43,326 bases of DNA. Origin: a virus. The position numbers and the translations under genes were made by a program. Below, one piece after another: positions 15,864-24,734 of the stretch (position 1 is the first letter of the stretch; each line of letters opens with the position of its first letter). Location: positions 1-43,326 of IMG/VR virus record IMGVR_UViG_3300046476_000325; one strand, 5' to 3'. The notes beneath the pieces are model-generated. The model made no database searches. It saw only the letters and a program-made list of their open reading frames with translations, and was not told the DNA's origin.

Positions 15864-16160
15864 ATGCCGTCGATCTTCCCGCAGGTGATCGAGGGCGTCG
15901 TCGGAGAGCTGCGGTGGAATTACTACAGGGCCGCCGAGATCACCGGCTACCGCGTGACGTGGTCGTCGTCGGAGCGCCGCTGGTCGCTCGCGGCGACCGT
16001 CGTCCTGGCCGACGCCTTCAAGATCGCGCAGCGGCCGTTGCGGTTTGTGGCGCGTGTGCGGGACGCCGAGTGGGAGTGGGATATGGACACGATTGAGTTC
16101 ACCGGACTGCGCGGGCCGCTCACGGCGACCCTCAGCGCGCCGAGATCGCGCCGCCGATGA
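15864..16160 (+). CDS. Small tail protein, unknown
   Basis: The product has 98 residues. It is strand-rich with many Trp and Arg (LRWNYYRAAEITGYRVTWSSSERRW and VRDAEWEWDMDTIEFTG). It begins four bases after the tail tube stop and overlaps the chaperone gene by four. No family recognised. Confidence 0.65.
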   Translation: MPSIFPQVIEGVVGELRWNYYRAAEITGYRVTWSSSERRWSLAATVVLADAFKIAQRPLRFVARVRDAEWEWDMDTIEFTGLRGPLTATLSAPRSRRR

Positions 16161-16672
16161 TCGCCACTGCGGGGACGGCGCTCGCCGCTGGGTGGCGCTT
16201 CGTCCAAGGCGGCACGCGGGAGCTGGCGCTCTCCGAGGGTGATTGGATTCGCGTGAAGCGGCGCCTCACGGCGGGCGAACAACGCGCCGCAATGGCGCGC
16301 ATGTATACGTTGACCAGCGACGGGCAAACGCGCGTCTTCAACTACGAGATGGTCGGCCTCTCGACGATCCTCGCGTACCTCCTCGAATGGAACGTGACGG
16401 ACGCGAGCGGGCGCATCGCGCCCCTGACCGGGCCGAACGGCGAAGACCCGCTCGTGATCGCGGCGGCAACGCTCGACCAACTCGACCCGGAGAGCTACGA
16501 CGAAATCCTCCAAGCGGTCAAGCAACACGAGCGCGACATGATCGCGGAGCGCGACGCGGAAAAAAAAACCCGACGTGGCGAACCGAGATCGTCCGCGACC
16601 TCGCCATCGCCCGACACTACCACTGGCCCTACGAGTACGTCGGGCGTCTCGACGCTGATGTCTACACCGTAA
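16157..16672 (+). CDS. Tail assembly chaperone, unshifted product (gpG-like)
   Basis: The 171-residue zero-frame product lies directly before the tape measure gene. Residues 1-137 look like a folded chaperone (LALSEGDWIRVKRRLTAGEQRAAMARM, then LDQLDPESYDEILQAVKQHERDMIAERDAEKK). After the A-run the frame gives a Ser/Thr/Pro-rich tail of low coding quality. That is expected if the functional longer product is made by frameshifting. By analogy to lambda gpG it recruits the tape measure and tube subunits. Confidence 0.8.
   Translation: MIATAGTALAAGWRFVQGGTRELALSEGDWIRVKRRLTAGEQRAAMARMYTLTSDGQTRVFNYEMVGLSTILAYLLEWNVTDASGRIAPLTGPNGEDPLVIAAATLDQLDPESYDEILQAVKQHERDMIAERDAEKKTRRGEPRSSATSPSPDTTTGPTSTSGVSTLMSTP
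16561..16567 (+). other. Programmed -1 frameshift site joining the tail chaperone frames (fusion 16157-16707)
   Basis: Nine A (16560-16568) contain A-AAA-AAA in the zero frame. A -1 slip here joins residues 1-137 to a 46-residue extension read to 16707, which continues as NPTWRTEIVRDLAIARHYHWPYEY and ends RELTD (183 residues in total). GTGGCGA (16575-16581) can pair with TCGCCAT (16601-16607) eight bases downstream, a possible stimulatory stem. This is the lambda gpG-gpGT arrangement. The extension frame is open well upstream and ends right at the tape measure start. Confidence 0.85.
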
Positions 16673-16706
16673 TTGTCGAAGAACTGACGCGGGAGCTGAC
16701 CGACTA

Positions 16707-18137
16707 ATGGCCGTCACCGGAAAATTCGACGCCGACTTCGAGGACTTCAAACGCGAAGTCGATGCGTCCACCGAGAAGCTCAAAGGGATGGAGGAGCAGG
16801 CCGACGCCGTCGGCCAGGCCGTCGATAAAGCACTCGAACCCAAGGCGGGCGGCGGCGGGGGCCTCGACGCGCTCGGCGGCGCGCTCGGCAACATCGGCAC
16901 GTCGGCGACGGCGGCGACGACGGAGTTGGGGAATCTCGCGGTGGCGAATCAAGCGGCGGTCGCGGGTGGGATGGAGATGGTGTCGGTCACGGAAATGGAA
17001 GCGGCCGGATTTCTCACCCTGCAAGGTGCGACCGCGCAGACGATCGCCGAACTCGCGAGCGCCGGAGGCGCCGTCACCGTCCTCGGGGCCGCGTTCATTG
17101 GCTGGAAAATCGGGCGCGCGATCGCCGACATGCTCGATCTCGACCGAGCAGTGGGGAACGCGACCGCGAAACTGCTCGGCATGGGCGATGCGGCAGGGCA
17201 GAGCGCCGCCGCGGGCGCCGAGACGTTGGCCCGCGCCAGCGAAGCGGCCGGACGCGCGATCACCAACATGCACGAAGCGGTACAGATCCTCACCGACAAA
17301 GACTTGGAACGCCTGAAGACGACCCTCCGCGGCGTCGCGGACCAACAGGCGGATCGGATGTTCGCCGCCTGGCAGCATCAGATCGAGGAGCTGACGACCT
17401 CGGGACTGATCCCGTCCCTGACCAAGGATCTCGACTCCCACGCCTTCACGCTGAAGGAGCTGGCGCAGTGGTACCGCGTCGACATCGGCGCGCTTCAGGA
17501 GTTCCAGCGGGAACTTGCCAAACAACGCGGCGCCGAGAAGGACGCGGAGTCACAGCATCTCGACTACATGAAGGAAGTGGACCGCATCCTGAAAGCAGGC
17601 GACGATGCGGCCGCGAAGCGCGAGACGCTCAACGCGAAGGTCCGCGAGCTGGAACGGAACCATCTGATCGATCAAGGCACCGGCCTCCTCGGCCTGAGCA
17701 AGATCGAGCAGGACACCTCGCAAAAGGATTTCGAGGCGACCGTCAAACGCATCACCGCGCACCAGAAGCTCGTCGACACCATCCAAGCGGAGGTCGCCCT
17801 CGCGCAGGCCGAAAATACCGCGATGACGCTCGGCGCGGGCACGCCGGACGCGGCCCGCGATGCGGCGCTCAAACGGGACGCCACGCTCGCGCAGATCGCC
17901 GCCCAACAGAAAAAAGCGCCCGAGATGGATCTCGGCGCCCTGATCGTGAACGCCTGGCTGAAGTACGACCAAGAGGTCGGGGCGCGAGGCGGCACGAAGC
18001 AATCGCTCGCGCCGACGACCGTCAACATGAACGTGAGCGGCGTCTTCGATCCGGCGACGATTCGGCAACTGACCGACGCCCTCTCCAAGGAATTGATGCA
18101 ACGCACGGGGGCCGACCGCTACCTCCCGGCGCGCTAG
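16707..18137 (+). CDS. Tape measure protein (short)
   Basis: The product has 476 residues, mostly helical with coiled-coil stretches. There is an N-terminal helix (FEDFKREVDASTEKLKGMEEQADAV), an apolar segment near 115-150 (LASAGGAVTVLGAAFIGWKIGRAIADML), and long charged helices to the C-terminus. It lies directly after the frameshifted chaperones with a one-base overlap. The usual scaling of about 1.5 angstrom per residue predicts a tail near 70 nm, short for a siphovirus. No lysozyme or peptidase domain is seen. Confidence 0.85.
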   Translation: MAVTGKFDADFEDFKREVDASTEKLKGMEEQADAVGQAVDKALEPKAGGGGGLDALGGALGNIGTSATAATTELGNLAVANQAAVAGGMEMVSVTEMEAAGFLTLQGATAQTIAELASAGGAVTVLGAAFIGWKIGRAIADMLDLDRAVGNATAKLLGMGDAAGQSAAAGAETLARASEAAGRAITNMHEAVQILTDKDLERLKTTLRGVADQQADRMFAAWQHQIEELTTSGLIPSLTKDLDSHAFTLKELAQWYRVDIGALQEFQRELAKQRGAEKDAESQHLDYMKEVDRILKAGDDAAAKRETLNAKVRELERNHLIDQGTGLLGLSKIEQDTSQKDFEATVKRITAHQKLVDTIQAEVALAQAENTAMTLGAGTPDAARDAALKRDATLAQIAAQQKKAPEMDLGALIVNAWLKYDQEVGARGGTKQSLAPTTVNMNVSGVFDPATIRQLTDALSKELMQRTGADRYLPAR

Positions 18138-18152
18138 AAAAGGACCACCATC

Positions 18153-18593
18153 ATGGGCGCAGCGCAAGCGACAGACTTTCTCGAAAACCTGTTCATCGAT
18201 CACCTGTTTCGCACCCGCACCTGGGCGAAGCCTGCCGCGCTGCATATGGCGCTCTTCACCAGCGCGCCGACTGATGCCGGGGGCGGCACCGAGGTGACCG
18301 GCGGCGCGTACGCGCGCGTGAACTTGCCGCCCGCCGATGCGAACTGGAACGCGACCCAAGGCGGGACGACCGGCAACAGCAGCGGATCGGGCGGCGCGAC
18401 CGCCAACGCCGTCGCTATCGTCTTCCCCGCGCCGACGGCGAACTGGGGCACCGTCACTCACTTCGCGGTCATGGACGCGGCCACGGGCGGCAACATGTTG
18501 ATTTGGGATGTGCTGACCGTGCCGCGCACGATTATCTCCGGCGACCCCGCGCCGTCGTTTGCGCTGGGCGCGCTCGCCGTCACCATCGCCTGA
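18153..18593 (+). CDS. Minor tail protein, unknown conserved family
   Basis: The product has 146 residues. The opening FLENLFIDHLFRTRTWAKPAALHMALFTSAPTDAGGGTEVTGGAYARVNL is characteristic of a common phage tail family. The rest is beta-rich and Gly/Ala/Thr-rich (FPAPTANWGTVTHFAVMDAATGGNMLIWDVL). It follows the tape measure and precedes the fibre gene, suggesting a tail tip or fibre-linked role. Confidence 0.75.
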   Translation: MGAAQATDFLENLFIDHLFRTRTWAKPAALHMALFTSAPTDAGGGTEVTGGAYARVNLPPADANWNATQGGTTGNSSGSGGATANAVAIVFPAPTANWGTVTHFAVMDAATGGNMLIWDVLTVPRTIISGDPAPSFALGALAVTIA

Positions 18594-18606
18594 GAAGGAA
18601 CCCGCT

Positions 18607-19701
18607 ATGGCGCAACTGGTCAAGCACCTCAAAGTCAGCAGCATCGCGGACGGCCCCGATCCGAATCAGGTGAACCCGTCGGACTGGAACGCCTCGCATG
18701 TGTTCAGCGGCGGTGCGCTCGGCGGACTGTTGATGCGGGATTCCGGCGACGCCACCTATGGCGCGTCGTGGCTCGCCAGCGTGGCGGCCGGGAGCGTGTT
18801 GATCAGTAACGGCGTCGGCGCGGTGCCGACGTGGGCCTCGTCGTTCACGCTCGGCGGCAATCTCGCGGTTGGCGGGCTGTTAGGGGTCACCGGGTTCGGG
18901 ACGCATAGTTTCACGGCGGCCGGGACCGGCACCAACTCGCTGGCCCTTCGGAACTCGGTCGCAGGACCGACGAATAAATCCGAGTTCGCGCTCGGGAACG
19001 ATACCAATGCCGCGCTCCTCGACATCGTGTCGTACTCCTCGACGTACACGGCCTCGCTGTCATTCGATGTGCCGAATGGGAGCGTGCTTTATCAGGCGGG
19101 CGCGGGCGGGCTGTCGCTCGTCGCGGCGGGGGCGGCGGCGTCGCTCCGCTTCTACTCGGGCGGCGCGGTGGAACGGATGCGGCTCGCGTCAGACGGCACG
19201 GTCCTGATCAACGCGCTGTCGAGTCAAGGCGGGGGCAAGTTATACATTGCCGCCGATAGCGCGGCGAACGTCGCGATTGCGTTGCAGAGTACGAATCCCG
19301 CGAACGCGCTCGCGTACCTTTTTTTCATCAACAGTGCGGTGGCGGGGTGCGGATCGATCGCGCAAACGGGCGCCTCCACGGTCGTGTACAACACCTCGTC
19401 GGATCGCCGCCTGAAAGACGACCGGGGGCGCGCGACCGATCTGTCCGCGCTGCGCGCCGTCGCTGTGCACGATTTCGCATGGAAGGCCGATGGCCTCGCG
19501 GATCGCGGCGTCTTCGCGCAGGACGCGCACGCCCTCTATCCGCGCGCCGTCACGCAGGGCGACGACGACCTCACCGAGAGCGGCGCCCTCGCGCATCCGT
19601 GGATGACCGACTACAGCAAATTCGTCGCCGACCTGATCGTCGGTTGGCAATACCACGAGCAGCGACTCGACGCGCTCGAAACCGCGCTCGCTGGGAGATA
19701 A
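18607..19701 (+). CDS. Tail fibre with C-terminal intramolecular chaperone (peptidase S74)
   Basis: The product has 364 residues. Residues 1-250 are repetitive beta structure rich in Gly, Ala, Ser and Thr (a fibre shaft). The C-terminus has the self-cleaving S74 chaperone: TSSDRRLKDDRG at about 263-274, with the cleavage Ser S264 or S265 and K270, then AVHDFAWKADGLADRGVFAQDAHALYP. It trims itself after trimerisation. It probably binds the host receptor. No reverse transcriptase or variable-repeat pair is seen, so it is not a diversity-generating target. Confidence 0.88.
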   Translation: MAQLVKHLKVSSIADGPDPNQVNPSDWNASHVFSGGALGGLLMRDSGDATYGASWLASVAAGSVLISNGVGAVPTWASSFTLGGNLAVGGLLGVTGFGTHSFTAAGTGTNSLALRNSVAGPTNKSEFALGNDTNAALLDIVSYSSTYTASLSFDVPNGSVLYQAGAGGLSLVAAGAAASLRFYSGGAVERMRLASDGTVLINALSSQGGGKLYIAADSAANVAIALQSTNPANALAYLFFINSAVAGCGSIAQTGASTVVYNTSSDRRLKDDRGRATDLSALRAVAVHDFAWKADGLADRGVFAQDAHALYPRAVTQGDDDLTESGALAHPWMTDYSKFVADLIVGWQYHEQRLDALETALAGR

Positions 19702-19707
19702 GCCTCT

Positions 19708-20064
19708 ATGGCCTTCGCGCGTGTCGTGACCTTCGAGGCCAACGGTCGGGGCCAGCGGCGATTCGAGATCCTCTATGCCGCGATCCTCCTCGGCGCCCCG
19801 AAGGGCGCGCGGGGCCTGGAGACGATCCGGCGCGAGGCGCGCGTCCTCGATGCGCTCGACGCGATCAGTACGCCCGCCGACGACCCCGCGACCGGACCGA
19901 TCCCCGCGCGCCACGTCACGCCCGACGCGGATCTCGTGCTCGCGCAACCCGAGTTCGAGCTGCTCGCGCGCTACCTCGACGCCGTCGAGTGGACGCCCGC
20001 CGCGTCTCGGGACGTGGTCGATGCCGCCGACTGGTTCAGCGCCGCGACGCGCGGAGACACGTAA
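19708..20064 (+). CDS. Small tail-region protein, unknown
   Basis: The product has 118 residues, mostly helical: RRFEILYAAILLGAPKGARGLETIRREARVLDALDAI, then PEFELLARYLDAVEW. It lies between the fibre and the large tail protein genes. Its length and position resemble small phage genes at the tail tip, but no family is recognised. Confidence 0.65.
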   Translation: MAFARVVTFEANGRGQRRFEILYAAILLGAPKGARGLETIRREARVLDALDAISTPADDPATGPIPARHVTPDADLVLAQPEFELLARYLDAVEWTPAASRDVVDAADWFSAATRGDT

Positions 20065-20067
20065 CCC

Positions 20068-23000
20068 ATGAGCGGCGCGTTCAACGCCCGCGCCTTTAAC
20101 GGCGTCGCCTTTTTCGTTGGCGTCCTGCTGACCACGTCGGCAATCACGGTCGCCTCCGTCGGGACGCTGGACGCGCCGCAACCCCTCATCAGTCAATCCG
20201 GCCTCACGCTCGCGACCGCGGCGGCGCTGCGCGCGCCCGCGACGTTCGCCGCGAGCGCGGGGACGGCGGTCGGGAGCGTCGTCGACCTCTCGACGTTCAC
20301 CGGCATCCGCGCGTCGGCCGGGATCGCGATCAGTACCGACGTGCGGACCGTGGCGCCGCTGGAGATTTCGCTCGAATGCGGCGCGGGCGCGTGGTACTTC
20401 GTCGGGTTCTATCAACGCGCCTTCGGGTCGTCGCACTCGTTCGCTGGGGTGAACGTCTCCAGTCAGATCGCGTTGACGGCGCCGGTCATCTGCCGCGCCG
20501 AGGTCGGCCTGGCGATTGGGGCGACCGCGTTTGTCAGTATGCCGTCGCCGCTCAGGAGCGACGGATCGCATCTCGCCCTCCACGTCAGCGGTTATCTCAT
20601 CGTCGTCGGCGTCTCGGCGTCCACGCCGGTCCTCGCGATTGATGGGCAGCCGGTGAAGGCGCGCCTCGGCACGGCCGTGATTCGCGATCTCCTGAACGAA
20701 CAGGTCAACACGTTCCAATGCACGATTGACGCTCCCAACGTCGCGCCGGTCGCGGGCAACGATCTCCGCCTCGGCCTCGGCTCGCTCCTGGGCGACCGTC
20801 TCATCTTCGCGGGCGTCGTGCAAAGTGTGGAGGAGACGTTCACGCTCACGACCGATCATCCCGCGTGGAACATCCGCGCCGTCGACTACGGCGTCCTGTT
20901 CAATCGGCGGCAAGTCTGGTGCAGCTACACCAACGTCTCGGCGACCCTCGTCGCGCAGCAGCTCGTCGCGACCTACAGCAGCGGATTCACGCAGACCCAC
21001 ATCAAGGCCGGTCTTCCCGCGATCACGCTCAATCTCGATTCCGGCACCCTGAGCGCCGCGTTGACCGAGGTGGCGAATCTGATTGGCGGCTACTGGTACG
21101 TCGATTACGTCAAGGACGTGCACCTCTTCATCAGCGAGAGTGATCCCGCGACCGATCCGCACCCGCTCGATGGCACGCCGCCCGCGCCGCTGGCTGATCC
21201 GATTTTGTCGATGACGACAGATAACAGCCAGCGGCGCACGCGCATTCTCGTCGTCGGGATCGCCGTGGGCGTGCTCGCGCCCGTTCGCGCAGGCGCGACC
21301 GAGATTCCGATCGAGACGGCGCAGCCGTTTGCGGGCGCGGGCGGCGTCGGGCAATTCGGGAGCGATGGCATGCGCGCGCACTATGCGAGCACCGCGGCGG
21401 GCGCGGCGAGTACCTTGCTCGTGGGGAACGTCCCCTCGCCGTCGGCCGCCCCGTCGGCCGCGCTCTCGCCCGATGTCGCCGGGCAACTCTCCGGGTGGTA
21501 TCAGTGGGCCGTCGCGTTTGGGACCGCCAGCGGCGAGACACCCGTCGGCCCGCGGTCGGCGTCGCTCTTCGCGCCAGACTTTCCGACCCCGAGCGGGACG
21601 CCGGGCCTGGGGCCGACCGGCGTCGTCGGGCCGCTCGTCGGGTTCTATTACTGGGCGGTCTCCTTCGTCACGTCCCTCGGCGAGACGCTCGTCGGCACCG
21701 CCGTGTCTCGTCCGACGATTGGACTGACGGCTCCCGCGCCCGGTGTGACGTTTGGTCCGCAGGCGATCTCGCGCCTGGGCGTCGGCACGTACCTGTGGTA
21801 CATGACCTACCTCACGCCGTACGGCGAAACCCTCGCCGGTCCCGGCGTGCAGGCGACGCTGACGGACATGCCCGCCCCCGGTGGCTTCAGCGTCGGCACG
21901 GTGGGAGGCGCGGGTCCGATTCCGATCGGCCTCACCACGTCGTACTGCGCGACGTTCGTCTCGCAGGACGGCGAAACCGCCGCGGGCGGCGCCGCCAACT
22001 ACACGCCCCCCGCGTTCGCCGGACCCTCGATGTCGTCGCAAGGCGCGTTCGCGCACGGCGGGATCTACGGCGGGCCGTACTCGTATGCGGTCTCCATTGT
22101 GACCGCCGCAGGCGAGTCGGCGCTGACGGGATCGTTTAGCGTCGGCGGCGGGTTCGCCACGGCGGCGCCGCAGACCGCGCCGACGTGGACCGGGAGTCAA
22201 GACACGACGGGCCGGATTCAGCCGGGGTTCACCTACTACTACGCGGCGAGCTTTTTCAGCGACCAGTACGGCGAGACGCCTCTGAGCTACTCCTATTCGG
22301 TCAACGTCGGCGGGGTGAACCCGATTCGGCTGTTGATGAATCTCCCGGCGCTACAGGGCAACGCGGACGGTCTTCGCATCTACCGCGCGCAGGCGAACGG
22401 CCCGTTCACTCTCAACTCGGAGTTTCGTCGCAGCAACGGCGTCCCCTCGCAGTACTGGGATTACTTCGCCCAAGGCGAGCAGGGCGGAACGTACCCGGTC
22501 CAATCGCTCAAAGCGGGCGTCCAGATCGTGTTGTCGCTGGGCGCGTCGCCCGAAGCGGGCGTCCTGGCGCGCCGGATCTATCGCACCAAGGCGAACGGCT
22601 CCGAGTGGTTCCTCGTCGGCGAAGTGCAATCGAATACGGCCGTCACCTTTACCGATGTCGCCTTCGATCAAAACCTCACGACGCGCAACCCGGTCACGAA
22701 CCTCGCAGGGCGGACCGCGTATCTCAGTGGCATCCCTGCTGGTCCCGTCGGGACGCTCTCGCGGCGGCTCTATCGCGTGAAGACCGGCGCGTACTACCTC
22801 GTCGGCGAACTGAAAGACAACACCAGTGCGACGTGGCAGGACGGCGTCCCCGACAGCGCCCTCTCGATTGCGATCCCTGGTCGGAGCACGGCAGGCTCGC
22901 GCTATGGCGGCACGCAACCCCTCGTGCAGATTCCCGTCGGTCCCTCCGGGGTGACGGGGCGGCGCATCTATCGCACGCTCGTCAACGGATCGGTGCCGCG

Positions 23001-24345
23001 GCTCGCGATCGAGATTCCCAACAACACCGCGACGACGGCGCTCGACGATGTGCCCGATAGCGCGCTCGGGACGGCGAACGTCCCGGCCGTCAGCACGGCA
23101 GGCGGCGAGCAAGTGCTCCTGTCCTCGATTCCGACGGGGCCGACGGGCACGCTGGCGCGGCGGATCTATCGCACCGTCGCGGGCGGGACCGACCTCCGGC
23201 AAGTGACGCAACTGAATAACAACAGCACGACGAGCGTGGTCGACGCTGTTGCGGATCGCGATCTCGGGAGCGCCGCGCCCCTCCGCTCGACGGCGGGATC
23301 GTCCGCGGTGGTCGTGTCCAATCTGCCCATCGGGCCGGGCGACGTGACGCGCCGCCTGCTGTACCGCACGGCAGCGGGGAAGACCGATCTGCAATACGTC
23401 GCGGCGATCTCCGATAACACCGCGACGACGTTCACCGACGCGCGGGCCGATTCGAGTCTCGGCAAAGCGCCCGAACCCACGTCCACCATCGGCGCGCTCG
23501 CCGGATCGACGACGCTCACGCTCTCCAGCGTCGCGGGGTTCCCGCCTGCGGGGTGGGTCGAGGTCGAGGGACAAGTGGTTCACTACACCGGGATCTCGGG
23601 CACGACCTTGGTGGGGTCGCCGCCGATGCTGCCCGTCACGATCACGCGCGCGGGCGCCGTCGCGACGATGACTGTCGGCGGGGGGCACGGCTGGGCGACG
23701 GGCGATACCGTCGTCGTCATTGGCGCGGCGCAGTCCGAATACAACGGCGCGCATCTGGTGACGGTGCTCGACGGCGCGCGGGCGACCTTCGCCGTGAGCG
23801 GCACGCCCGTCACGCCCGCGACCACGACGACGACGCTGCTCGCCGGGTTGAGTGGCGCGATCACGCGCGCGATCGCGGGCGGCGCGACCGTCACCACGCT
23901 GCCGATGCTCACCGGGGTGACGGGCGTGACCGTGGCGCGCCAGGGGAACGACACGATCGCCTTGCTGGTGATTGTCGACGACGCGGCCTCCCAGGCGAAT
24001 CTCGGGGCCGCGGAAGGCGGCGACGGGATTCACGAGGCGCTCGTCAACGACGGCACGCTTGATACGGTCGCGGCGTGTACGGCGCGTGGCCGCGCGGAAC
24101 TCGCGCTCTTCGCGTGGCCGCAAGTCGAGATGAACTACGCGACGCACGATCCGTTCACGCGGTCGGGCCGCACGCTTCAGATCAACCTGCCCGCGCTCAG
24201 CATGGTCGCCACCCTGAAGATTCTCGAAGTGACGATCGATCAAATCGGCGTGGCCGATCACCTCTATCCGCGGTGCGTCGCGAAGGCCTCGACCGCGAAG
24301 TTCTCGCTGACCGATCTCCTCCGGCACGTCGTACTGGACGTATGA
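20068..24345 (+). CDS. Giant modular tail tip protein (hub-like plus two repeat arrays)
   Basis: The product has 1425 residues. It opens with MSGAFNARAFNGVAFF, a minor-tail N-terminal motif. About residues 170-440 resemble a baseplate hub or receptor-binding support (VLAIDGQPVKARLG, NTFQCTIDAPNVAPVAGNDLRL, VQSVEETFT). About 470-745 are six fibronectin-like repeats with aromatic cores and an E-T or E-S turn (SGETPVG, LGETLVG, YGETLAG, DGETAAG, AGESALT, YGETPLS). About 768-1135 are six RRIYR-containing repeats of about 65 residues. The C-terminal 200 residues (QPAEVEMNY-like WPQVEMNYATHDPFTRSGRTLQINLP) return to hub-like sequence. So the repeats look inserted into a hub protein. Probable role: tail tip and cell-wall contact. 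Confidence 0.8.
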   Translation: MSGAFNARAFNGVAFFVGVLLTTSAITVASVGTLDAPQPLISQSGLTLATAAALRAPATFAASAGTAVGSVVDLSTFTGIRASAGIAISTDVRTVAPLEISLECGAGAWYFVGFYQRAFGSSHSFAGVNVSSQIALTAPVICRAEVGLAIGATAFVSMPSPLRSDGSHLALHVSGYLIVVGVSASTPVLAIDGQPVKARLGTAVIRDLLNEQVNTFQCTIDAPNVAPVAGNDLRLGLGSLLGDRLIFAGVVQSVEETFTLTTDHPAWNIRAVDYGVLFNRRQVWCSYTNVSATLVAQQLVATYSSGFTQTHIKAGLPAITLNLDSGTLSAALTEVANLIGGYWYVDYVKDVHLFISESDPATDPHPLDGTPPAPLADPILSMTTDNSQRRTRILVVGIAVGVLAPVRAGATEIPIETAQPFAGAGGVGQFGSDGMRAHYASTAAGAASTLLVGNVPSPSAAPSAALSPDVAGQLSGWYQWAVAFGTASGETPVGPRSASLFAPDFPTPSGTPGLGPTGVVGPLVGFYYWAVSFVTSLGETLVGTAVSRPTIGLTAPAPGVTFGPQAISRLGVGTYLWYMTYLTPYGETLAGPGVQATLTDMPAPGGFSVGTVGGAGPIPIGLTTSYCATFVSQDGETAAGGAANYTPPAFAGPSMSSQGAFAHGGIYGGPYSYAVSIVTAAGESALTGSFSVGGGFATAAPQTAPTWTGSQDTTGRIQPGFTYYYAASFFSDQYGETPLSYSYSVNVGGVNPIRLLMNLPALQGNADGLRIYRAQANGPFTLNSEFRRSNGVPSQYWDYFAQGEQGGTYPVQSLKAGVQIVLSLGASPEAGVLARRIYRTKANGSEWFLVGEVQSNTAVTFTDVAFDQNLTTRNPVTNLAGRTAYLSGIPAGPVGTLSRRLYRVKTGAYYLVGELKDNTSATWQDGVPDSALSIAIPGRSTAGSRYGGTQPLVQIPVGPSGVTGRRIYRTLVNGSVPRLAIEIPNNTATTALDDVPDSALGTANVPAVSTAGGEQVLLSSIPTGPTGTLARRIYRTVAGGTDLRQVTQLNNNSTTSVVDAVADRDLGSAAPLRSTAGSSAVVVSNLPIGPGDVTRRLLYRTAAGKTDLQYVAAISDNTATTFTDARADSSLGKAPEPTSTIGALAGSTTLTLSSVAGFPPAGWVEVEGQVVHYTGISGTTLVGSPPMLPVTITRAGAVATMTVGGGHGWATGDTVVVIGAAQSEYNGAHLVTVLDGARATFAVSGTPVTPATTTTTLLAGLSGAITRAIAGGATVTTLPMLTGVTGVTVARQGNDTIALLVIVDDAASQANLGAAEGGDGIHEALVNDGTLDTVAACTARGRAELALFAWPQVEMNYATHDPFTRSGRTLQINLPALSMVATLKILEVTIDQIGVADHLYPRCVAKASTAKFSLTDLLRHVVLDV
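21480..22290 (+). repeat. Six fibronectin-like protein repeats (type 1)
   Basis: Copies start near 21486, 21639, 21783, 21930, 22068 and 22230, a spacing of about 140-160 bases. Each has an aromatic strand (GWYQWAVAF, GFYYWAVSF, GTYLWYMTY) followed by a Gly-Glu-Thr/Ser turn. Copies are strongly diverged at DNA level. Confidence 0.7.
22365..23470 (+). repeat. Six R-R-I/L-Y-R protein repeats (type 2)
   Basis: Copies centre near 22374, 22565, 22758, 22957, 23155 and 23349, a regular spacing of about 195 bases (65 residues). Each has RR(I/L)YR(T/V), then a strand, then N(T/S)x(T/A)xxxD. Successive copies are about equally diverged, so the array looks old. Confidence 0.7.
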
Positions 24346-24569
24346 AGGCCCGCCTGGCGCTCGTCCTGCTCGCGCTGAGTTGCGGCGGGTGCGGCGGCGA
24401 GCTGCGGCGCCTGGCTCGCGACATCGAACACTTGCGGCGCGTCGTCGGCGCGCTCGATTGCGGCGACGGCGCCCCCGTGCGCGTCCTCACCGACCCTCGC
24501 TGCCCGAACGGTATCTGCGGGATCTCCTGCGCGCCGGATCGCTGGTGGCGCACGACGCCCTCGACGTGA
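24342..24569 (+). CDS. Small exported, possibly lipoprotein-like, protein
   Basis: The product has 75 residues and overlaps the tail protein stop by four bases. The N-terminus MKARLALVLLALSCGGCGG is a signal peptide ending at Cys residues (imperfect lipobox, ALSC). Six Cys occur in all. By size and place it could be an Rz1-like spanin component, but the lipobox is weak. Confidence 0.6.
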   Translation: MKARLALVLLALSCGGCGGELRRLARDIEHLRRVVGALDCGDGAPVRVLTDPRCPNGICGISCAPDRWWRTTPST

Positions 24570-24596
24570 ACCCGTCATTTGGATTGGAGGAACGCG

Positions 24597-24734
24597 ATGC
24601 TCACGATCGCCCTACTGCTCCTCGTCTCGGCGTTCGTTGTCACGATCCTCGCCTCGCTCGGGAAGGCGCCGCTTTGGATCGCCGTCATCCTCGTGATCCT
24701 GCTGCTGCTCCTTCAGAGCTTGCCCCTGCGATGA
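24597..24734 (+). CDS. 45-residue double membrane-segment protein, holin candidate
   Basis: The ATG at 24597 follows a strong GGAGG. The product MLTIALLLLVSAFVVTILAS...WIAVILVILLLLLQSLPLR has two hydrophobic helices separated by a short basic turn (LGKAPL) and a basic C-terminus. It lies after the tail genes, where small holin-like proteins are often found. Holin function is inferred; no endolysin lies beside it. Confidence 0.6.
   Translation: MLTIALLLLVSAFVVTILASLGKAPLWIAVILVILLLLLQSLPLR

Noticed and set aside
18607-19701. Diversity-generating retroelement target in the tail fibre
   Set aside because: No reverse transcriptase gene and no template/variable repeat pair were seen.
19240-22200. 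Very long open frame on the minus strand (986 codons) under the tail fibre and tail tip genes
   Set aside because: It lies opposite genes with clear tail families, has an Arg/Gly-rich composition typical of antisense frames in high-GC DNA, no recognisable domain and no ribosome-binding site.
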